Numbered from the stretch's first letter, positions 14,108 to 22,331 are shown. The stretch: DNA of 43,508 nucleotides from Bacillus sp. V3B (GCF_024494465.1 NZ_JAETXM010000031.1:1-43508); one strand, 5' to 3'. Numbers and translations are program-made. The notes: a model not told the origin generated them from the sequence alone.

Positions 14108-15236
14108 TTTTCAACTTCACTTCCATACCTTTTTGAAGGTCTTTTGGCGGATTGATAACAATAAGGTCTTCTTTTTGAATGCCTTCTACTATTTCAATAT
14201 ATTTTTCATTGAATTTTCCGACCTGTACATCTCTCTTTACTGCTTTATTGTCCTGCACTACGTAAACGAAATGATTCCTTTCATCTTGTTTTACAGCTTC
14301 AAGTGGAAGGGAGTTCACTGTGTCTTTGCTCGTTTCAATATCCATTACTAGGTTGAACCCTGGTTTAGCTTTAATATTCGGCTCGTTGATAGAAACGGTA
14401 ACAGGATAGTAAACCAAGCCGTTTTGACCAGATGCTTCGCTATTTTCTTCAGAGAATAAACCGATGTCTGTCACTGTCCCACTCCATGTTCTTCCCCTTA
14501 CTACTTCTGATTTGATATTTACATGCTGGCCCTTCTGAACTTTAAGTACTTCATATTCAGAAATGAGTCCTTTAATATAATAATTAGCGGTATCCACGAT
14601 ATGTATTAAAGGTGTATTTGTATTTAGTAATAAAGGATCATTGTCGTTCACTGTTACTATTTGACCATCCATATTACTTGATAAAATTAGTTGATTCAGA
14701 TCCGCTTCTATTGTTTCTTTACTCAAGAGGTTTCTTTTAAGCGCTATATTTTCAATTCGTTTCGCCATTTGAAGTTGATCCAGTTCCTCTTGACTTTGCA
14801 ATTTTTGGAGTGTACTTACGTTCTCTTTTTTCAATTCTTTTTGTTTTTTATAATAGTTTTCGATTTGCTTTTCGATTTGGTTGATTCTCAAGTAATTTTC
14901 TTGAATTGTTAATTCAAGTTGTTCTTTTTCTAAAGATAACTGTTTGTTCTCATATGTTATTAAAGGATCTCCTTTTTTAATATCATCTCCTTCGTTAACA
15001 TGAACTTCTTTTATTGTACCAATTGATTCATTATAAAATACTCGTTGTTCAGAGGAGAAAGACAGTCTGCCTGGAAGTGTAACCGTGTTAATAATCTCTT
15101 TTGTTGAAAGGGCAGTGGTATCTACTGTCAGGGGGTCAGAATTTTTGTTCTCAAATGAGAAAAAAGTGAATAATATACTGACTGTGATTCCTAGTGCTAC
15201 AATCATTATTTTTGTCTGCTTTTTCAAACCAATCAT
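14100..15236 (-). CDS. HlyD-family efflux adaptor (378 aa)
   Basis: An N-terminal membrane anchor (about 6-26, KQTKIMIVALGITVSILFTF) is followed by a biotinyl-lipoyl half-motif (NESIGTIKEVHVNEGDDIKK), a long coiled coil (about 100-180, Glu/Gln/Leu-rich), the second lipoyl half (LILSSNMDGQIVTVNDND), and a beta-barrel part. This is the membrane-fusion-protein layout used with MacB-type permeases. The ATG at 15236 has AAGGA directly before it; a TTG at codon 4 (15227) has better spacing, so the start is uncertain by nine bases. In AS-48 loci a protein of this type (As-48F) works with the second ABC transporter. Confidence 0.88.
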   Translation of the reverse strand: MIGLKKQTKIMIVALGITVSILFTFFSFENKNSDPLTVDTTALSTKEIINTVTLPGRLSFSSEQRVFYNESIGTIKEVHVNEGDDIKKGDPLITYENKQLSLEKEQLELTIQENYLRINQIEKQIENYYKKQKELKKENVSTLQKLQSQEELDQLQMAKRIENIALKRNLLSKETIEADLNQLILSSNMDGQIVTVNDNDPLLLNTNTPLIHIVDTANYYIKGLISEYEVLKVQKGQHVNIKSEVVRGRTWSGTVTDIGLFSEENSEASGQNGLVYYPVTVSINEPNIKAKPGFNLVMDIETSKDTVNSLPLEAVKQDERNHFVYVVQDNKAVKRDVQVGKFNEKYIEIVEGIQKEDLIVINPPKDLQKGMEVKLKND

Positions 15237-15239
15237 TCC

Positions 15240-15974
15240 TTAATTATTTCTATTGGTGTGGGTCAAGAAGTGAAAGACTTCTTCTAAACTATGAGTATTA
15301 TCGGATAAACTACTGTTTTGTTTTCTTAATTCTTCAATGCTTCCTGAAGCAATACATTTACCACTTTCAATGATTAATAGTCTGTCACATAACTTTTCAG
15401 CTACTTCAAGGATATGAGTGCTAAATATGATGGAGTTTCCGTTTTGCGTAAAGATTTCCAAATAATCTTTAATTGATTTAATGCTGTCCGGATCTAGTCC
15501 TGTAAAAGGTTCATCTAGGATCAGCAGTGCTGGGTTATGCACTAAAGCCCCCATTAGAGCTATTTTTTTGCGCATTCCTTTTGAATAGGTTTTGATTAAG
15601 GTATCGATTTTACTTTCAAGAGAGAGTAAATGAGACAGGTCAAATATAAAGTGGTCAATTTGATTGGAAAGCACTCCCCTTAGTTCTCCCATGAAGGTTA
15701 CGTACTCTCTTCCTGTTAAATAATCATAAGGATCTAAACCATCTGAAACAAAGCCCATCTGTGATTTATATTCATTTGGCTCTTGGATATTATTTAAACT
15801 TACACAACCTTTATCTGGCTTTATTAGTCCCGATAATATAGATAAGGTAGTCGTTTTGCCGGCACCATTCGGACCTAGTAACCCCAAAATTTCACCACGA
15901 AAGATATTGAAGCTTATTTCTTTTAAAATAGGGATGCTACCGTATGACTTGGATATGTTTGAGACATTTAACAT
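15240..15974 (-). CDS. ABC transporter ATP-binding protein (244 aa), bacteriocin operon
   Basis: Walker A GPNGAGKTT (34-42), signature variant SKGMRKK (131-137), Walker B LLILDEP (150-156) and switch His (187, STHILE) are all present. It is of the ABC-2 type (YxlF/BcrA/CcmA-like), unlike the MacB-type ATPase downstream. AAGGAATGATCCG precedes ATG 15974, and the gene starts 11 bases after the 564-aa permease gene. It most likely drives that permease, as the As-48D-type ATPase does in AS-48 export and immunity. The two ATPases show that the locus carries two separate transporters. Confidence 0.9.
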   Translation of the reverse strand: MLNVSNISKSYGSIPILKEISFNIFRGEILGLLGPNGAGKTTTLSILSGLIKPDKGCVSLNNIQEPNEYKSQMGFVSDGLDPYDYLTGREYVTFMGELRGVLSNQIDHFIFDLSHLLSLESKIDTLIKTYSKGMRKKIALMGALVHNPALLILDEPFTGLDPDSIKSIKDYLEIFTQNGNSIIFSTHILEVAEKLCDRLLIIESGKCIASGSIEELRKQNSSLSDNTHSLEEVFHFLTHTNRNN

Positions 15975-15985
15975 CGGATCATTCC

Positions 15986-17674
15986 TTACTCACTAAATTC
16001 ACTTAATGAAGAGAAGTTTTTAAATTCAGTCTTGTTTAGTTTCTTGCAGCATAAATGGAAGAGAAATGAACTAATCGCAAAAGTCATAAATGTATATAAT
16101 AGCACGGTTAAGAAGAGATCTTTTGTGACAATAATAACTGTGCTTCCGAGGATGATAAATAGTCCTGATAACAGTTTACTCATTATATTTGCTCTTGTAC
16201 TTGGCAGATCTAGATAGGATTCTCTTTCAAAGTTTGGAAATGTAATACTGCTAACTAATGCTATCAGTATAATAGCGACTGTAGTTAATACAACTAATGG
16301 CATAATAAAAAAGAAACTGGCATCAAACATTAGGTAGGTTGCCATACTAAAAAGAATAGGAAAGGGCAGTACCACTCCGAACAAACTAAGTATCTTTGCT
16401 AAGCAAATTTGCTCCGCTTTTACTGGAGTAAGTAAAAGGGAAATGAAGCTTTTACCCTCAAAATCAGGAGAAAATCGATTAATAAGCTTTTCTATTACCA
16501 TAGATGCGCCTGTAAGGTGAAGTATTGCTAAAATCGTTAAACGATTTTCATCCATGAAGAAAATATTCTTGGAATTCAAAAGATAATAAGGGATAAATAA
16601 CATTATGTATTGAAAAATAATCAAAATGAAAGTTTGAGTGAATCTGTACTGTTTCTTTCTTTGAAAAAGTTTATAGTCTTTGATGATGATTCTTCTTGTC
16701 AAAAATGGGATGACTGTAAAGTACTTTAATAGTGCTGATAAACTTCTTAAATATATGTGGAATATATCGCCTTTTGCTCTTGAATGAATTTTATTAGAAT
16801 TCTTTTGCTGAAGAAAATCGATAAACAGATATGCATCTAAATGGTTTAATTGATTATTCAATATATAGCATATGAAAATCCCTACTATCATTGAGAGAGC
16901 AGGAAGAATCAACATGTTGTCAAAGACCCCAATAGGAGTAAGGAACATAATTAAGGACTGAAAAAGAGAATGGTTGTATATCAACAAGTAATAATCCCTT
17001 ATTGGTCCAAAAGGAATAAGGCCATGAAAAGGATATAAGACGGCCAGTATGAGGATAACCACCATTCCTTTTGCCAATAAAAGAAACAGAGTATAATTTA
17101 ATACATTCCCTTTCCTTAGTTTTGTCCAAGTTACTTTCATTACAATAAACATTTTTATAAGGTTTGCAATAGCCATTATGAAACAAAAATATAAGAAGAG
17201 AAACATGATGACTGAAAAACTTAGATTAAGTTTTATGGTCAGATTAATGAAAAAGAGTACAAATAAGACAAACAGAAGTGATCCTTTCAGTAATTCACGT
17301 CCGATTAACTTGCTGAGCACTATTTTTTTGACAGAGGGAACGATTGAAGATAGAATCTCAAAGTCCCTAAATTCCAATATACGATATACACTTGGATAAA
17401 TATTGCTGATTAGAATGGACAAAATCATTAGTAAGGAAAAGCTTCCGATCCAAGTCAATTCTTCTCTTCTATTTAGCGGTTCTAACATGTCCAATATGAA
17501 TTCTATAATGTAAGAAGAAAAGGAATTTAATGTAATTAAAGCAATGATTATCAAACTAGCCACAAGTAAAGGGAGATATTTATATAACAATATTCTTCGA
17601 TCTTTAAGGGCGTATAGTAAACGGTTTAAGGTGATTCTTAATGTATACTTGTTAATTAAATAGAGTTCTCTCAT
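15986..17674 (-). CDS. Large ABC-2-like permease, As-48B position (562 aa)
   Basis: The protein has about 12 membrane segments arranged as two halves. Each half has an ABC-2-like loop before a membrane helix: LSSIVPSVKKIVLSKLIGRE in the first and LLTPVKAEQICLAKILSLFG in the second. This looks like an internal duplication of an ABC-2 permease. I prefer the second ATG (17674) because GAGGA lies at a normal distance from it; the first (17680) is too close. In characterised AS-48 clusters a large multi-span protein encoded just before the ATPase is needed for maturation or secretion. A role in export or circularisation is inferred from position. The ATPase encoded right after it is the likely partner. 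Confidence 0.75.
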   Translation of the reverse strand: MRELYLINKYTLRITLNRLLYALKDRRILLYKYLPLLVASLIIIALITLNSFSSYIIEFILDMLEPLNRREELTWIGSFSLLMILSILISNIYPSVYRILEFRDFEILSSIVPSVKKIVLSKLIGRELLKGSLLFVLFVLFFINLTIKLNLSFSVIMFLFLYFCFIMAIANLIKMFIVMKVTWTKLRKGNVLNYTLFLLLAKGMVVILILAVLYPFHGLIPFGPIRDYYLLIYNHSLFQSLIMFLTPIGVFDNMLILPALSMIVGIFICYILNNQLNHLDAYLFIDFLQQKNSNKIHSRAKGDIFHIYLRSLSALLKYFTVIPFLTRRIIIKDYKLFQRKKQYRFTQTFILIIFQYIMLFIPYYLLNSKNIFFMDENRLTILAILHLTGASMVIEKLINRFSPDFEGKSFISLLLTPVKAEQICLAKILSLFGVVLPFPILFSMATYLMFDASFFFIMPLVVLTTVAIILIALVSSITFPNFERESYLDLPSTRANIMSKLLSGLFIILGSTVIIVTKDLFLTVLLYTFMTFAISSFLFHLCCKKLNKTEFKNFSSLSEFSE

Positions 17675-17712
17675 ATTCATCGTCCTCTATACTTCAATTT
17701 ATCTTTTGGAAA

Positions 17713-18306
17713 TTATAGATTTACGAGTATTATTCCTTCAATCACTGCAGCAATTAATAGGAATACAACATACAGCATTATAAGAACAGCCATATCTTTT
17801 AAATCGGTCCTCTGTATAAATGTGCGTTTACCTCGAATTGATTGAATAGTGATATCACCAGGTTTTATTGCGAATGCCGTGATTAAGGCTATAGCGATCA
17901 TTTCAAAACCTCCATGAAATATAGTGAAAGTAATCAGGGTTGAAATTGGCATTGTTTGAGAGAAGCTGTAGATGGTTACGCCAAGTAAATACCCTTGTAA
18001 TGAAACATATAGAATGGACAAAAAACCGAGTGACAAAACCCCAATTAATGCAGGCAACAAGATAATGAAATTATGTGAAAAAATTGAGAACCAAACGATT
18101 GATTCTTCATTCTTGCTTTCACTAACATCTTCCTGAAAAGGATAAGGGGAAGTAGATAGCGTCATATCACTATTTAATGATAAGAATAAGAGAGTCCCGA
18201 AAAAGCTGATAAAAACTACCAATAAAGCGAGCGTAAGCACTCGGGAATTTCTCTTCAGAAATGGATATAGCCATATATCCTTGAAATGGTGCTGTTCAGT
18301 ATTCAA
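17713..18306 (-). CDS. SpoIIM/DUF95 family membrane protein (197 aa)
   Basis: About five membrane segments and the pattern FISFFGTLLFLSLNSD near the N-terminus, VLSLGFLSILYVSLQGYLLG in the middle and FTIFHGGFEMIAIALITAFA match the stage II sporulation protein M (DUF95) family. The motif HGGFE is the family hallmark. DUF95 proteins are a regular component of circular-bacteriocin loci (for example As-48C and the CirD-type proteins) and are linked there to maturation or secretion. Start TTG 18306 has AAGGTGATTAT before it. The gene begins 14 bases after the protease gene. Confidence 0.85.
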   Translation of the reverse strand: MNTEQHHFKDIWLYPFLKRNSRVLTLALLVVFISFFGTLLFLSLNSDMTLSTSPYPFQEDVSESKNEESIVWFSIFSHNFIILLPALIGVLSLGFLSILYVSLQGYLLGVTIYSFSQTMPISTLITFTIFHGGFEMIAIALITAFAIKPGDITIQSIRGKRTFIQRTDLKDMAVLIMLYVVFLLIAAVIEGIILVNL

Positions 18307-18320
18307 ATAATCACCTTGTC

Positions 18321-19922
18321 TTAAATGGTTTTCTTTACATTTTTGATTCTTTTTTCAAAAGAGGGATGACTTTCCCGCCATTCAGATTTTCTGTTAGAAT
18401 CTCCACCCTCTTCTTCAATGAGGCTGCTTAACTTAACTAAAGTGTTAACATAAAGTGTTTTATTCTCAAGAAGGGATATAGCAAAGTTATCTGCTTGTAT
18501 CTCAAATAGCCTACTGATCTTCTTTGGTAACCATTCTGTGATAAAGATCATGACAAAAACCCCCGCCGGGAAAATAAGAATATATTGCCACCATCCATTG
18601 GCAAGCATAAACTGTCTTGCATAATACATGCTGATCCCCATAAGTAAGGTTACAATGAACGTTAATAATACGGTAAAATGAGCGTGTTTTAATTTCATAT
18701 GTCCCATTTCATGGAAGAGAATGGCGCGAATTTCCTCAATCTCAAATTTCTCTAATAAACCCTCGGTAACGTAAACATTTACTGTCTTCGTAAATGGAAG
18801 CTGAAAAGAATAAATCCACGCATTTACATCGTGTATTGAATCTTTCTTTATCAAGATGTTGACCTTTTGGTTTGTTTTACGCTCAATATCCTTTACGATA
18901 TCCATGAAGTCGTCTGTAATTAAGACTTCATATTTATTTATTATTTTTTGAATTAATATGTATCCAGCAACAAATAAAACTAGTAGGGCAAAGTACCAGG
19001 CACAAAATAGATAAAGGTTATCCATGATCTTGGAATGAATCGATAAAGGAAATAATAAGTAAGACCCGAAATACACCAAGGATAATGTTACGGTGCCAAA
19101 AATACCAATCTGCTCCCTGGTATTCAATAAAAATGAGTCGCCTAACGAGGCTTCTTTTTCTTCTAAGTCTTCAGATGAATGATCTTTCGTAATATATTCA
19201 AATGAATAAGCTGTCAATAAGATAGATATAAATCCTGGCACTAGTATAGAAAGAAAAATGCTTACAATATAGGATCCCGTAAAAGATAACACATATCCCA
19301 TTAAGAAATAATAATTTAATCCCAAAGGAAGAATGACGGCTAGAACAAAAGGGATAAATAATGTGAATAAGTTTTTCATAGATTCATTTAGGTTGAAAAA
19401 TATAAATAATAATGCTGGTAAAATGATTCCCATTAGAGTGACTGTAGTAATAAATGAGGTACTATACTTAAATCTAGTTTCAACCTTTAATGGACTTTCT
19501 GAAAGGTTAGTAAGTTGAAATTTGGTAAAAAGAGGGTTTTGGGATACCTCTTCCACATTTAGCTTCTCGTCGTTTATAGGTTCAAAACCTCTTCTTAAGA
19601 AAACCTCTGCTTTTTCATTCATCAAGTCTGTATTAATCGTGCTAATTCCGTTTGTTAATGGAATTTCGGTAAAATTTAGTTGTTGACCACCCAATTGAAA
19701 AGCTGCTTCTGAATTATTATTAAATGATTTATCTTGGTAGGTTAATAGATAGTCACCCTGAAATAAAGCATGAGCTATTAATACTTTAGGCGTATTTTCT
19801 TTGCTTGAATCAAGTATAACAAATGGCGAAACAACTGCTGAACGGAAACCTACTTCAATTAATATTACTAATATCGTAACGATGCTAGCAATAAGATAAG
19901 AAAGGGAGGCTTTTCGTAACAT
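18321..19922 (-). CDS. M48-family membrane metalloprotease (533 aa), bacteriocin operon
   Basis: The zinc site is complete: HEMGH at 404-408 (ILFHEMGHMKLKH), the third ligand E474 in RLFEIQADNFA, and SHPSFEKRI near the end (518-526), as in HtpX/Ste24-type M48 peptidases. An unusual N-terminal half precedes this: a membrane helix (10-26), an extracytoplasmic domain (about 27-155), and several membrane helices (155-245 and 270-330). Typical HtpX proteins of about 300 residues lack this extension. Its place between the precursor-side genes and the DUF95 gene makes it a candidate leader peptidase for the bacteriocin precursor, or a producer-side protease. I know of no M48 gene in the classical AS-48 locus. 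The role is an inference. Confidence 0.85.
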   Translation of the reverse strand: MLRKASLSYLIASIVTILVILIEVGFRSAVVSPFVILDSSKENTPKVLIAHALFQGDYLLTYQDKSFNNNSEAAFQLGGQQLNFTEIPLTNGISTINTDLMNEKAEVFLRRGFEPINDEKLNVEEVSQNPLFTKFQLTNLSESPLKVETRFKYSTSFITTVTLMGIILPALLFIFFNLNESMKNLFTLFIPFVLAVILPLGLNYYFLMGYVLSFTGSYIVSIFLSILVPGFISILLTAYSFEYITKDHSSEDLEEKEASLGDSFLLNTREQIGIFGTVTLSLVYFGSYLLFPLSIHSKIMDNLYLFCAWYFALLVLFVAGYILIQKIINKYEVLITDDFMDIVKDIERKTNQKVNILIKKDSIHDVNAWIYSFQLPFTKTVNVYVTEGLLEKFEIEEIRAILFHEMGHMKLKHAHFTVLLTFIVTLLMGISMYYARQFMLANGWWQYILIFPAGVFVMIFITEWLPKKISRLFEIQADNFAISLLENKTLYVNTLVKLSSLIEEEGGDSNRKSEWRESHPSFEKRIKNVKKTI

Positions 19923-19956
19923 TTCATCACATCCTGCCAGTATAGGGATTTTAAAA

Positions 19957-20613
19957 TTAAATAAAAGAAGTAAATATTTCGGGTAATAGCTTTAGAATGT
20001 TATTTAGTAAGAAAGTAAGTGAGATAATCACCACAGTCAACCATTTATTTGAGTAACCTAACAAAATTCTAACACCTAAATACATAATTATGTACTGCCA
20101 GATGACAAATAAATCTATATTTTTCAAGAAACTCATTAAGAGAGAATTGTTGGAACCATTTAATACCCCAGATAACCCTTTAGGTTCGTACATTTCCCCA
20201 GTAAACAAAACTAACAATGAAAAAGAGACAACTTTAATTGCTATAGGGACCCAGCTATAACCAATAATACTGGAGACCGCTCTGAATTCTCGTGTTTCTG
20301 TAGAAAGAAGAGAAACCATAAAATAAATGATAATGGCTTGAATAAGCCATTCAATAAGTAATCCGCCACTAATAATGAAAGTGAAGATACTAATGATGAT
20401 AGTTGAATTAGACAGTTTTTCTTCTAAATCAAATAGGTAAGAGATTTCTTTTATTGTAAATTGTGAAGTGGATAGCACTAAAGCAATGCCGGTGAGAAAG
20501 ATTAAAATAAATGGATAAAAATTTTTGGGCCTCTCAATTAATTTATGAAACAAAGTTACTGGTTCAATTAACACAGTACCAAATGATTTCACACCTGCTA
20601 ATAAATCTTTCAC
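19957..20613 (-). CDS. Yip1-domain membrane protein (218 aa), bacteriocin operon
   Basis: The layout fits the Yip1 family: an amphipathic start (GVKSFGTVLIEPVTLFHKLI) with ERPKNFYPFILIFL, then five membrane segments. Two adjacent GTG codons can serve as start; I prefer the second (20613) because AAGGAGG lies eight bases before it. It is the first gene after the precursor, separated from it by a hairpin. Small multi-span proteins at this place in bacteriocin loci can give immunity or help maturation, but neither is shown for Yip1 proteins. Immunity is a reasonable guess, as no other short hydrophobic immunity gene is seen. Confidence 0.7.
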   Translation of the reverse strand: MKDLLAGVKSFGTVLIEPVTLFHKLIERPKNFYPFILIFLTGIALVLSTSQFTIKEISYLFDLEEKLSNSTIIISIFTFIISGGLLIEWLIQAIIIYFMVSLLSTETREFRAVSSIIGYSWVPIAIKVVSFSLLVLFTGEMYEPKGLSGVLNGSNNSLLMSFLKNIDLFVIWQYIIMYLGVRILLGYSNKWLTVVIISLTFLLNNILKLLPEIFTSFI

Positions 20614-20674
20614 CACTTACACCTCCTTATCATCTGACTCGTATTGACGTTATCTAAAGATAAATTAAAGAAGT

Positions 20675-20704
20675 GGTAGTTCTGAGAAATATCTCAGAAC
20701 TACC
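20675..20704 (-). terminator. Hairpin between precursor and maturation genes (attenuator)
   Basis: GGTAGTTCTGAGA (20675-20687) and TCTCAGAACTACC (20692-20704) form a perfect 13-bp stem with loop AATA, 10 bases after the precursor stop codon. The bases that follow on the minus strand (ACTTCTTTAATTT) contain only a broken T-run, so it should terminate partly and leave some readthrough into the operon. It could also protect the 3' end of the precursor mRNA. Confidence 0.75.
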
Positions 20705-20714
20705 ATTAATCAAA

Positions 20715-21113
20715 TTACCACGTAACGGCAGCTCTTCTGCCTTTTCGTTTAATATAGTACTTAAGTGACATCCTTGCTACCCAAGCAATTGCTGTAATGG
20801 TTCCAAAGGAGAAGAAGCCTAACACAAGTGATACTGCAGCAGCAATATCAGAACCCGTCATTACCAGATTGACTATTTTTTTTGCTTTTTGCTGAGCTTG
20901 GTTCCAGGTGGTCTTCTTACTATATTTATTAATGATTTTGGCAAGGTTTACTTCTAATGATGATTGCTCTATCGTTTGGATATTAGCATTACTAGCAACA
21001 GTGTGATTATATTTGACTGGTGAACCAGTAGTTCCAAACATCACTAAAATAGATAATAAGACCATCCCAAAAGCGACAAAAATTTTAGGCTTTCGGTTAG
21101 TTGTAACTTCCAT
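20715..21113 (-). CDS. Circular-bacteriocin-like precursor peptide (132 aa)
   Basis: The product has a basic start (MEVTTNRKPK), a hydrophobic leader helix (about 10-27), a polar spacer, and a C-terminal part with helical, Ala/Gly/Val-rich segments and the end KYYIKRKGRRAAVTW. AS-48 ends ...KKGKRAVIAW. The segments NLVMTGSDIAAAVSLVLGFF and MSLKYYIKRKGRR align with NVVEAGGWVTTIVSIL and SIKAYLKK of AS-48, and KAKKIVN with AKKVVD of uberolysin. The final Trp is where circular bacteriocins are joined. There is no Cys, so lantibiotic or sactipeptide types are unlikely. ATG 21113 has AAGGGGG eight bases before it; an in-frame GTG lies at 21122. The leader is longer than in most relatives, and the cleavage site (roughly residues 52-70) is not decided by the sequence. 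Confidence 0.75.
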   Translation of the reverse strand: MEVTTNRKPKIFVAFGMVLLSILVMFGTTGSPVKYNHTVASNANIQTIEQSSLEVNLAKIINKYSKKTTWNQAQQKAKKIVNLVMTGSDIAAAVSLVLGFFSFGTITAIAWVARMSLKYYIKRKGRRAAVTW

Positions 21114-21139
21114 TTTTTCCACCCCCTTCCAATGATTTA

Positions 21140-21168
21140 ATTTTACAATACATTACAAAAGGCTACAA
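21140..21168 (-). promoter_or_regulatory. Promoter of the bacteriocin precursor gene
   Basis: On the minus strand TTGTAG (21168-21163) and TAAAAT (21145-21140) are separated by 17 bases, a good sigma-A type promoter. The -10 box ends 26 bases before the ATG at 21113, so the 5' leader would be short. The palindrome at 21178-21217 lies nine bases upstream of the -35 box. Confidence 0.55.
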
Positions 21169-21177
21169 TAGAATCAT

Positions 21178-21217
21178 ATCAAAAATAGTTAAATAGTACT
21201 ATTTTGCTATTTTTGAT
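21178..21217. promoter_or_regulatory. 40-bp palindrome upstream of the bacteriocin promoter
   Basis: The outer arms ATCAAAAATAG (21178-21188) and CTATTTTTGAT (21207-21217) and the inner ATAGTACTAT (21193-21202) share one centre. Only two base pairs of the 20 do not match. It sits just before the -35 box of the precursor promoter, the usual place of an activator site. It is not followed by a T-run, so a terminator is unlikely. Confidence 0.55.
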
Positions 21218-21489
21218 TTAATTTAATTATAGCTAAATTGTTCGAGATTACCGTAATCGTATGTGAGGGTTTTTGATTTTGATAGTAATATACACAGCAA
21301 AAAGCCTTTTCTGTTTCGGGAGGAAATGCTTTGTAATGAATCTTTAAACTATCATTTTCACCGCATTGTATATGCAACAAAGAAAATCAATTAAAGATTA
21401 TTTAAAAAAAGCAAAGGACTGGAACCAATTACCAATTCCTTTTTGCCTCTTAAATAACTACGGTGAACCGTAACATAAATAGGAAAAAG

Positions 21490-21570
21490 CTATTTGATGA
21501 ACAATAGCAAGGGTAAAATAGTAATTATTCTCCCAAGAACCAAGAGTATTTCTTTCATAAATTCAAACAT
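21490..21570 (-). pseudogene. N-terminal fragment of a DUF421-like protein
   Basis: A 26-codon frame starting MFEFMKEILLVLGRIITILP and ending LLLFIK resembles the first membrane helix of DUF421 proteins (GRIITILPLLLF). GAAAGTGGTG gives a ribosome site, but the frame stops early and no continuation was found. It lies just after the DUF421 gene on the same strand and is probably a decayed paralogue; a real small membrane peptide is the alternative. Confidence 0.4.
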
Positions 21571-21626
21571 TTTTACACCACTTTCTAAATTTTTTAATTT
21601 TCACAAAGCCATGTTCTTGAAGTAAT

Positions 21627-22331
21627 TTAGCTAGGGGATTTTTTACATTGGACAGGTTTATAAGGAATAACAATGATCCCATCGTTTTCTAACCATTCAG
21701 CAAAGAGGACGTCTTCAATTTTACTTATGCCATTGGCTAATAACTGGTTGCTCAGCCAATGGTCATCTTTGTTTATTTCCTCTAAATTTTTTTTGATTAA
21801 TGCCCCGTCTCTAATTAGTGTTATAGGTAGATAAACAAGTTGATAAGGCATATTAAAATCTTGTAAGGTCGTTTTTTGATATCGTGATTTTTTTAATACA
21901 CTTATAGAACCATTCGTTTCAATAATTGCAAATGCTACTTCACGAATGGAGAAAATCTCACTTTGACGAAGTAAACTTTGTAATTGATTAATGTTCATAC
22001 GACTCTTTTTTAACTGTTCAAAGTCAATCTGCCCATTTCGAATAACCATTGAAGGTTTCCCTTCGAACATTTGTCTTAACCATAGAGATTTTTGACCGAG
22101 GTATTCAACTAAAAATAGTAAACTTCCCCATATAAGTATGGTGTAAAAGATATGGATAATAGGTACATTTTTTTGATAGACAGCATTTCCTAACAATTCG
22201 CTTAAGACAATGGCTGAAATAAAATGAAAGGGAGTAAACTGGTCTATTAATTTCTTACCTATAATTCTAATTAAGAGAAAGAGCAAAAAGAATCCTATAA
22301 CTAGCTTAATAGACATTTGTATTAGTTCCAC
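21627..22331 (-). CDS. DUF421 (YetF-like) membrane protein (234 aa)
   Basis: Three membrane segments in the first 80 residues, with FTPFHFISAIVLSELLGNAV, are followed by a soluble part with the family pattern MVIRNGQIDFEQLKKSRMNI, NQLQSLLRQSEIFSIREV and AFAIIETNGSISVL. It ends with ISKIEDVLFAEWLENDG. This is the DUF421/YetF family, common in spore-formers, with a proposed but unproven link to spores or the envelope. It is read in the same direction as the bacteriocin operon, but over 500 bases and a promoter separate them. A second, more divergent DUF421 gene lies at 35673-36365. Confidence 0.88.
   Translation of the reverse strand: MELIQMSIKLVIGFFLLFLLIRIIGKKLIDQFTPFHFISAIVLSELLGNAVYQKNVPIIHIFYTILIWGSLLFLVEYLGQKSLWLRQMFEGKPSMVIRNGQIDFEQLKKSRMNINQLQSLLRQSEIFSIREVAFAIIETNGSISVLKKSRYQKTTLQDFNMPYQLVYLPITLIRDGALIKKNLEEINKDDHWLSNQLLANGISKIEDVLFAEWLENDGIIVIPYKPVQCKKSPS

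Noticed and set aside
20715-21113. Lantibiotic, sactipeptide or lasso precursor
   Set aside because: There is no Cys for thioether bridges, and no LanB/LanM, radical SAM or lasso cyclase gene nearby; the DUF95/ABC context and terminal Trp fit circular bacteriocins better.
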